Source: Clarkia xantiana subsp. parviflora
Taxonomy: Eukaryota > Streptophyta > Magnoliopsida > Myrtales > Onagraceae
Assembly: GCA_036873135.1 (NCBI GenBank)
Contig: JAPTYO010000001.1
Coordinates: 49,711,774-49,775,773 of the forward strand
Direction of reading: 5' to 3'
DNA length: 64,000 nt
Shown piece after piece: positions 56,221-64,000 of this stretch. Within the stretch, counting starts at the first letter, position 1. Each line of letters opens with the position of its first letter. The notes beneath the pieces are model-generated. The model was given only the letters and a program-made list of their open reading frames with translations, made no database searches and was not told where the DNA came from. Made by a program: the position numbers and the translations under genes.

Positions 56221-57633
56221 TTAGGGTTTGTTCTTGTTCAGTGCTTTTGTGATGAAATGAGCGACTACTCCGATCGGGCAAAAGAAGAGACATAGCGAGA
56301 TGGAGTGGCGGGTCTCGACTTGGTTTTCCAGACCGTCGTAGAAAACTTGCCTGCAAAAACAATGTCCTTGTCAAAACAACGGAATTACAACAACACTGAT
56401 CGACGGATGAGATTCTGCCACATCATTAAACCAGACCTTGCAGCAAAGAGATCAACAGCTAGCAAGTGAATCCACGCAGAAGACAGAGTCATTTCACTGG
56501 AGAACATCTTTGCTATTCCAGCCAACTATATATATACATACATACATACATTGTAGAATCAAACAATAAGTTATATATCAAAATCCTTTGCAAGGGATAG
56601 CAGTCATTTTGAATAAAAATCCGATTTTTACTCACCTCAGGAAGCCAGTATTTACTAGCAAAAATAATGCTCATTGTCTCTGGCGTCCAAGACAAGTACA
56701 AGAGGTAAGCATACAAAATCCCGAGCACAATATATGGTATACTACTCTCCATAGTTTTCTTGGTCTGCATTTCACATACCAAAAAGCCAATCAAAACATC
56801 AATCTAATCTATAATCTTAATTTTATTGTGATATCATGAATTACAAGATTGGATTGAAGAAATGGTACCAGTTCGGCCTTCGGAGCCACCACCATCAGAG
56901 TGTAGAATGGCAGAACCGCCACTGTCCCGAGCGTAAAAGCATTGCTAGCAATCTGAGAAGTTGCAAACCCTGCAACAAATATTCCATAACCATTACTTTT
57001 CGCAAAACCTGACATGCTTAGAAGACAGAACAATCAAAAACATCAAGTGAAGCATGTCTGAGAAGATTACATGAAGCATGAATTTTAGAGCTTTTCCTGC
57101 AAAGACTGGATTTTGCAGTTTTTCGTGGTGTAAACACGAGTTTCGATCCACCACTGAAACTCCAATCACTGCTTCTTTTGAGATCAGCTGAAAATGTTTG
57201 AATAGTTTGAACTTGAGGAGAAGTTCTTTCCACCAACCTTGAACCTGCAATCTGAAACATATATTCAAAAGCTCATATCAGATTGAACATGAAAGATTTC
57301 ATTTCACTAATCTAAGATCTCTTTCTTTAAATAAAGATGGTGGTTAGTTAAGGCATTTAGGCCGACTATTTAGTTAAGATTTCATTTCACTAATCTAAGA
57401 TCTATTTCATTTCATTTCCCTCCACTCTATGAGCTTCACTAATCTAAAAATCTCAACTTTGATGATGAAGTAACAAATTTCCAACATGAATCGCAGGCAA
57501 ATCTCAACAACCTCGTACCATGTCAGCCTGAATGTCCTAGAATTCAGTAAAAACCAAAGCTTTAATCGAAAAATCTAAAGAAGGTTACCTGGGCATGAAC
57601 GTGGGAGTGGGAGAGAAGCAAGGAGAAAGCCAT
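56221..57633 (-). CDS. ABA4: ABA4, neoxanthin synthesis protein (DUF4281)
   Basis: Plastid membrane protein needed to make neoxanthin, a precursor of abscisic acid. Six exons (minus strand): 57589-57633, 57071-57251, 56869-56969, 56636-56764, 56437-56525 and 56221-56350; 675 nt, 224 aa. The N-terminal 75 residues are Ser/Arg-rich, like a transit peptide. The conserved body begins [15 protein letters not shown], then [20 protein letters not shown] (TM1), [20 protein letters not shown] (TM2), [40 protein letters not shown], and [20 protein letters not shown] (last TM). Length and motif order agree with Arabidopsis ABA4. The second exon has two candidate acceptors (TTTCAG and GATTGCAG); frame continuity selects the first. 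Confidence 0.94.
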
Positions 57634-58219
57634 AGTTGATGGATGATGAAGAGGAATGGGATAGGCAGTGGCGTCTTCTGCATCCGATTAAAGCGGAACT
57701 ATTGGAAGTAATTGCAGTCAATGGAGAGTGATGTGAAGAAAGGAAGGGACAGCGGTTCCGTCTCTTCTTTTCTTTAATAGTGTATGTTTCCCACTCAGAA
57801 GAACGAAGTTTGGACACGCAGCTTCAATGGCGTAGCACGATGATGAAGTGTAAAGTAAGATGAGTGAGGAAGAAAGAAAAAGGAACAGAAGCATTTTTAG
57901 TGTAAAAGAAAGCCTAACCTCTATAATGGTGGGACTGACTATGACATGTGCGCACGTGATCTCCACGTGGTCAGCCTAACGATTTGGTAAATCGAACTTC
58001 TACCCTCAACCCTATCTTTATCAATAATTAGTCCCCATATTATCAAACTACGAACAATCATACGCGTACTTTAAGTCGACAAAATCGAGTCTTTAACTAA
58101 ACGGAACGTAGTTCGTTTGATCGATGCGTGTACTCAAATATTCAATATCCTTACAAAATAATAATGATGTGGCAAAGCTTATTTACTACTGATCATGTCC
58201 AGAATCAAATCATAATGGC
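57634..58219. promoter_or_regulatory. Upstream region of ABA4 / 3' flank of the hydrolase
   Basis: Holds the ABA4 5' leader and probable promoter, including GTGCGCACGTGATC and CTCCACGTGGTC near 57948-57971, two CACGTG cores about 15 bp apart. CACGTG is the G-box/ABRE core in plants; binding here is unproven. Confidence 0.45.
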
Positions 58220-60504
58220 TCATTTTGAGCAGTGTATGTCAAGCCAAGAGAGGATGTCGTCGAACACTTGGAGAATCCTCTCATCTGGCTCGCCCTCGAG
58301 GAGACTGTGGAATGCTTCGGGGTAAAGGATGAGCTTCTTGTCCGTGCTGGTGGCTTTCTCGTATAAGGCCTTGCTCACTGATGGATCGGTCACCTTATCA
58401 GCCTCGCCATGGAGGATTAGCAATGGAAGCGATACCTGTTTGTTTCATCAGTATGACCAATGTTTAGCTTATAAGTCCAATATTTCTATCAAATCTCTAA
58501 AAATTCAGCTAGCAAATTATCCAGACGCCCAAAATTCAACTAGCATATTGCTAGTTATCGTTTTAATGAATTCAATTTAGTTTATTCATTGCTACTCAAT
58601 TAACAAAACAAACTTCTCTAACCGAAGCTCTATCTAGCTCAAGCCTTATTTAGTGTATAGCAACTTAAAGGCAAAAGCTCAGCTATGCAGGTTTGAATCA
58701 TGTTTGCTTCAATAAACTCAAAATCAAGGGAGGAGGTGGGGGGTTACCTTTTCCAATTGCTGCTCTATCTCTTCTGTTGTTTTGAGCAACTGGACAGCAG
58801 TTTGCAGCCGAGGCTTACCTTTATACGAGACAACATTGTATGCTGTCTGCAAATGAGCATGCTTCTCAAGTCACAGTTTTTATTTATTAAACTAAAACAA
58901 AATTGTGTAACCATAATAACGAAACAGACCATTTCCCGCTTCCTCGGATCCCTCAATGCTGCTTCTGCCAAATCAACCTGAGGAACCAACTTCTTCTCCG
59001 GAAGGAATTTAGAAATGCCGATGAGGAACTGTGAAACTATCCAAGGAGGCACCATACCATCTGCAATCTAGATGTTTTGAGCACTGTTAGCAGGTCTTAG
59101 TCTTATCATTACAAGGGTTAATTATGGTTAAAGATTATACTTTGCACATTGGTGCAACAAGAACAGCGCCATCCCATGCATTGGGTTGCTTTAGGTGCAC
59201 TTTCAGAGCAACCGCTCCACCCATAGACTGCCCAAACAGGAACCTTGGAAGTCCACTTATCTCTGTGTTCTCTGCCATTTGTATGAAATAATTCATTTTA
59301 AAACAAAATAATAATCTTATAATCGATAAGAAAAATGTTATAATACCTTTAACTGTGGAGAAATACTCAATGACATCATCGACAATTCGATCAAAACTAG
59401 GGATGTAGCAGTGAAGACCTTCAGAAAGACCAAGTCCAGGGTAGTCCATTGCAAAGACGGCATATCCTGACGATGCTAACTTCCTCGCTTCACCTACAGG
59501 ATAAGTGTGATTTGCCAAAAAAAAAATGTACTTACACTGAGAAAGTGGTTTCGTTATACTTCATACAATTTAATACCTTCGAAGAAAAATGTGCAAGTGT
59601 CTCCATATCCATGGCAATAGCAGATGACAGCTTTGGGACTTGTCTCAGGAATCCAACTTTTTGTAAATATTTCCAGTCCTCTAGAATTCACCACGTATTT
59701 CTGAACCATCAAATTATGAGCACATTCACGATTATTACTTAAATCTACGAAAGAGATAGAAGAGTTAGTTACTCACCTCCTCAATCTTCAGTCCAGCACA
59801 AGGCATCTGCAAAACAATTCTGACAGATCAATGACTATCTATGCTTAAACTGATGCTATTATCAGCTATCGATGCTTAAAAAAAAAAAATCAATACATTC
59901 CTAATCAAAGGTACAGAAATTGCAATCTGCTACTAACATTAAAGTGGCATATTTATGTGAAGTTTCGAGGAACATTGTTATTGAACAATTCTACTTGAGT
60001 TTGTATTGCGATATCCTTCAGAATCATCAAAGATCCCTTTTTTACTCGAAGATGGACCACCCAAAAACTCGAATTGGGTCAGGAATCTATCATTTTGACT
60101 GTTGGTTCATTTCAATATTTGGGTATTAATGCATTAATGAACCCTAACTACCTCAACCATCAACAACAACCAGATTCTGTATAAAAGGGGCCTTTTTTCC
60201 AACACATTAATGGTGGGGAAGAGAAAACTATACATAAGAATAATAGCAGTTGACATAACTCTACGAATATATCTATAATTGATCTAATCAGTCATTGATC
60301 AACAATCCAAGCTCTATATGCAGCAATCAGTACAGATATCAACTACAATCAGATCCGCAATACCTTGAACAGTATATGATCGAGGCCTAGCTGAATCTCC
60401 TTGAACGCTTCGCGAGCTCTCCTCCTCGCTGGCGCCTGGTCCATGTCAACTTGCAGGAGCTTCAGCAGCTCGTCGTCCACGTCCGGGAGCCTGACAGGCG
60501 GCAT
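58220..60504 (-). CDS. Monoacylglycerol lipase-like alpha/beta hydrolase
   Basis: Serine hydrolase of the plant MAGL/caffeoylshikimate-esterase group, cleaving monoacylglycerols or related esters. Eight exons (minus strand): 60364-60504, 59777-59806, 59577-59700, 59347-59493, 59141-59271, 58930-59067, 58748-58846 and 58220-58435; 1,026 nt, 341 aa. Landmarks: YCHGYGDT (oxyanion region), FAMDYPGLGLSEG, LFGQSMGGAVAL with the nucleophile Ser in GxSxG, LLILHGEADKVTDPSVS with the catalytic Asp, and PEAFHSLLEGEPDE with the catalytic His. The triad is complete. The N-terminal 50 residues form a helical Arg/Asp-rich extension, and no signal peptide was seen. MAGL and CSE cannot be told apart by eye. 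All splice sites are GT-AG and no lesion was found. Confidence 0.94.
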
Positions 60505-62397
60505 GGTGGGTCTCTCTCTCCCTTCGACTACGGCGCCGACGGATTCTTGCGAACGGATTGAGGAAAAAAGGTAGCTTCAGTGGATTGAAGATGCACAGAG
60601 CGGTGGCGCATGAGTATAGCTTCGATGCATGTCAAATCAACGCCATGTGGAGCTCGAAATGAAGACGAGAAAGCAGAAGGGTGGACAAAGTGGCGAGAAA
60701 GTGGCCAAAGATGACGAAGGTGCGCGATATCTGACTTGAAAATGGGATTGGAGAAACTACAGAAGGAAGAAGATCATGCATTACGCAACCATGAAACAGA
60801 GTATATTTTGGTCATAGTGCTTTTATTTTATTTTTTACCAAGAAAGGAATTTATTTATTTCTTTTTTTATATGAATTTCTTTTTTTCAATATAAAAGAGA
60901 CGAATTATTATTATATATAAAAGGGATTTTTGGCATATATATATATTATATTACATATATAAAAGGGATTCAATATTTTGGTCATAGTGCGGTAATAGTT
61001 TTTTCTATTTACAAAACTTAAAATTAATTATGAAAATAAAAAATTATGGTTACCCGTAGCATCACCTCATCTCATTCATATAGTTTTTAGTAATGTGCGT
61101 GTTTATTCCTCTTCTTTCCTACAATCTGCTTCGGCTTTAAGATATCTTCATAATATTGCTCATCTTTGTTCAACATATCGCTATGTTTCCTCTCTGGAAA
61201 AGGAAAGCATAATAATGATACTAACTCAAATATTTTATAGCGTTAATAACTTGATGCAATATTTTATTCATTGTGAATGACATTACATAAGGTACGTACA
61301 TACCACTATCATTGACCTTGAGTGAGTTATTTTAATTAGTCATTGAATCTTACATAGAGAGAGAGAGACGCCACATGGTGAATTCACTGATTCATCATGT
61401 CTTGAATGCTCGACTTTTTTTTTTTCTCAATTCTCGATACACGCAATCCTACACAAAATCTTAAAAATCAGAAGAATTGTGTGTACTTTATTAAAGATCT
61501 ACCAAGTAGATATAACCAACCATGATAATTCACTTAAAAATATTTAATAATACAGAATGTACAAAAAGAGAACCGAAAAGCTGAAAAAAAAATAGGTTAT
61601 CTTATATTTTTTGTTCTACTTATAAAAAATGTTACCTCTCATCGATGGTCTTTACAACTCAAAATTATCACCAGTCAACATAATTATTGAATAAGAAGTA
61701 CATGATTGACGATCCACACCATGTCCGAGTGCAATTTCTGGCCACCGCTAAATCTTCTGTATCTTGAAAATCTCAAACACCTAAGAACCTAGAAATACTT
61801 CATATTTATTTAATAAAAGAAATTATATACGGAAGTTATTCTATACCCTGGATTTGGTAGTATTGATGCCGACTTAACTTATATATAGTAAATATATTAT
61901 ATTACGAAGCTATCTTGGCAAAAAAATATTGCGTAGCTAGATATTTAATAAAAGTAAATATATAAACAATATTTCATTTTAAATTGTGTAGAGATAATGC
62001 CGATTGATACAAATTAAATATTATATATTGATATTACGTGGCGGCTTGTAAGCTTTCGATACCGAACTGTATAGATTTATAATTTAAATAGAAACTTTTC
62101 AATATTTGTTTCTTTATTTTACATATAGACTAAAATAGGAGATAATTTTTTTTCTTAATTTGCAATTAATCAATATTTAATGTCTAAATTTATAAAGCTC
62201 TAAAAAAATTAGGAAACGCTGACTGGACAAACTGTCCATGTGTCAGACCGAGAGCTTCCGGTACCGAATTAATATAATATAGTAGATAACATGATTTCAC
62301 GGTTGAAACATTATTATCTATAATATTTATGAATTTGAAAGTCTAGAAATTTATTCTTGAATATTTTAAATCTTAAAGTCACTTTTTTATATGTTGC
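60505..62397. promoter_or_regulatory. Upstream region of the hydrolase, then AT-rich gap
   Basis: The first 200-300 bp are the probable promoter and 5' leader of the hydrolase. Beyond about 60800 the DNA is very AT-rich, and ATATTTTGGTCATAGTGC occurs twice (about 60805 and 60975). No gene was recognised. Confidence 0.45.
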
Positions 62398-62406
62398 AAT
62401 TTTTTT

Positions 62407-62651
62407 GGACCTTTCTACCATGCTTTGGGAGCACCATGCTTTTGCCACTAATTTTTTTATTTTTCTATTGCCCTAAAGGTGAACCCCATAGGGAAATTGA
62501 TATTATTAATAGTATGATACACATCTTAGGTGTAGTTAAAAAAATTCATATTTTTTCATACTTTTAAAGGTTTACTTATGTTACAATTAAGTCCACCATA
62601 GTATTAAAAAAACCAAAAGCATGGTGCTCCCAAAGCATGGTAGAAAAATCC
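62407..62651. mobile_element. Short foldback MITE, 245 bp, 9-bp duplication
   Basis: CTACCATGCTTTGGGAGCAC plus CATGCTTTTG on the left is perfectly inverted on the right (CAAAAGCATG, GTGCTCCCAAAGCATGGTAG). The flanks AATTTTTTT at 62398-62406 and 62652-62660 form a 9-bp duplication, though in low-complexity sequence. Size of duplication suggests a Mutator-type MITE. No coding capacity. Confidence 0.8.
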
Positions 62652-62660
62652 AATTTTTTT

Positions 62661-64000
62661 CTTCTTAAAAGTTGAATTTATAGTTTTTTAAATAAAAAAA
62701 AACTTTAGGTCCTACTTAAACCTTCGTTTCAGAACGAGGGTTTGTTTTATTTTATAATATAGAAAACTAAATGCTTATTTTGTATTTAATTTTTATAAAA
62801 GTACTTATTTTGAAAAGCAACTCCAATAAATCCGTAAGAAAATATAGTATTGCCAAATTCCCATCCGATTCTCCGTGCAATAAATATCTTCGCACCTGAA
62901 ATTTTGGTAAAGAAATTAATTCTTTATATGATTTTTGTGTTTGGCCGGAAATTATTAAATTAATTAATACTTTATGATTAAAAAAAAATATTCTGACCAT
63001 AAAGTAAAGATAGTGATATATGATACTTTATTTATTAAAACAAATACATATACTTTAATTTATTTAGTAATTAGTGCTTACTGCTTAGTGGTGAAAAGAT
63101 GGAAGTCATTGGCAGCTTTCAAAACACGTGGTGAATTCTCTTCTCTCGGTATGCTGAAGAGTCAAAGTCAATGGCTGGCTCTTCGGTCCTCCTCCCCATC
63201 GGGTTGATGACGTCATATTAATATCTCCTCTAGGCATTAGCTAAGATAATTTATACCTCCTCCTAATAGTTTATGTTTATTCGTAGAATATGAATAAGAA
63301 ATATGTAATATGAATAAAAAATAAGAAATAATTGATAATAATATGATGTTATTTGGTTGATAATAATATAAAATATTTAATGTTTAGTTGATAGAATGTT
63401 ATAGGTAAAAAAAATGGAATAAGCATAAAATGACATATATAATCTTTTGCTATCTACATTAAAAAAATAAAAAATATCAAATATAAAAAAGCCGGAACAA
63501 AAGGCGGCGGACAAGTGGCGGACAGCAGAGGGCGATCGACAATTATAATATGAAAAGACTATAATGTATACAAATTCATCTATTTTTTCATGAAATAAAA
63601 TATTATAATAATTAATATTATGATAATATTCGTCTAAATTAGGCATTTAAAACATATAAATATATATACCTAAATATATGATTTTCTTTAATATAGTCAT
63701 ATAATATTTTCATTATTATTTGTATAACATTCTTGTAAAATTTTAGATTATATATATATATATATGCAATTAAGGATTTTTATTTAATTATAATCATATT
63801 TTTTAAATGTTGAAAATTTAAAATAATTATAAAAAAAATAACTTGAAGATGACAAATGGTAATATATTGGATATGGATGAACACTTAGGTATATAATTCT
63901 AATTATAACTTATATTTTTTCAGACATTATTTTCCTTCTAAAGTGACTTATGACGTTGCACATGCAAACTTCTACTATACTGTAGAATTGCTCTATTTAT
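62661..64000. other. AT-rich terminal gap, no gene seen
   Basis: Very AT-rich. A less AT-rich island at about 63090-63230 contains AAACACGTGGTGAATTC and AGAGTCAAAGTCAATGG, possible G-box and W-box words, and could be a promoter fragment, but no gene was recognised next to it. Confidence 0.4.

Noticed and set aside
63090..63230. Short gene or promoter island near the right end
   Set aside because: Less AT-rich and with G-box/W-box words, but no coding exon or start site could be supported.

Overview
This window is nuclear DNA from a flowering plant, almost certainly a eudicot. Genes are split by GT-AG introns, the products are typical land-plant ones (a plastid glucose transporter, ABA4, a PLS-class PPR protein, a plastid peptidyl-tRNA hydrolase), and the gaps are AT-rich and full of plant transposons. 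I cannot name the species.

Layout. 1-2423 (-): the 5' nine exons of a plastidic glucose transporter, running off the left edge. 2424-8348: a long gap with an LTR-like remnant, a 606-bp hAT element with a perfect 8-bp target duplication, and a foldback element. 8349-8840 (+): a single-exon C2H2 zinc-finger repressor. 9583-12358 and 12410-16946: two adjacent Ty1/copia retrotransposons, each with LTRs and a 5-bp target duplication. 17510-27238: four apparently intact genes, namely plastid peptidyl-tRNA hydrolase (+), an unknown KEN-box protein (+), a serine-rich MAKR/DUF1645-like protein (-) and a PPR protein (+). 27239-37970: a repeat field with Mutator-like foldbacks, a SINE with an 11-bp duplication, a second hAT element, decayed copia pieces and a dispersed LTR/PBS-like repeat.

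37971-48086 (+) is a UGT88-like glycosyltransferase locus. A 0.6-kb CACTA-like insertion breaks its first exon, and its 8-kb intron holds a 6.9-kb CACTA element with perfect TGA target duplications. That CACTA carries a 108-bp satellite organised as a 324-bp trimer, a telomere-like array in the opposite orientation, and fragments of at least three unrelated host genes (SAHH, a METTL21-like methyltransferase, a SPATA20/DUF255-like protein). This is the most unusual structure in the window.

48932-50266 is a non-autonomous Helitron, followed by a PIF/Harbinger-like MITE. 51391-53640 (-) is a decayed copy of ELP5 (Elongator subunit). 54337-60504 is a compact gene block: phosphomannose isomerase (+), ABA4 (-, stop codons 39 bp apart from those of the isomerase) and a monoacylglycerol-lipase-like hydrolase (-). 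60505-64000 is AT-rich, with one 245-bp foldback element.

The intact genes do not form a pathway cluster. Two touch carbohydrate supply (plastid glucose export; mannose phosphate for GDP-mannose and ascorbate) and ABA4 acts in neoxanthin/ABA synthesis. Exon limits were read by eye from splice sites and frame continuity. Family assignments come from recognised motifs, not from a search.
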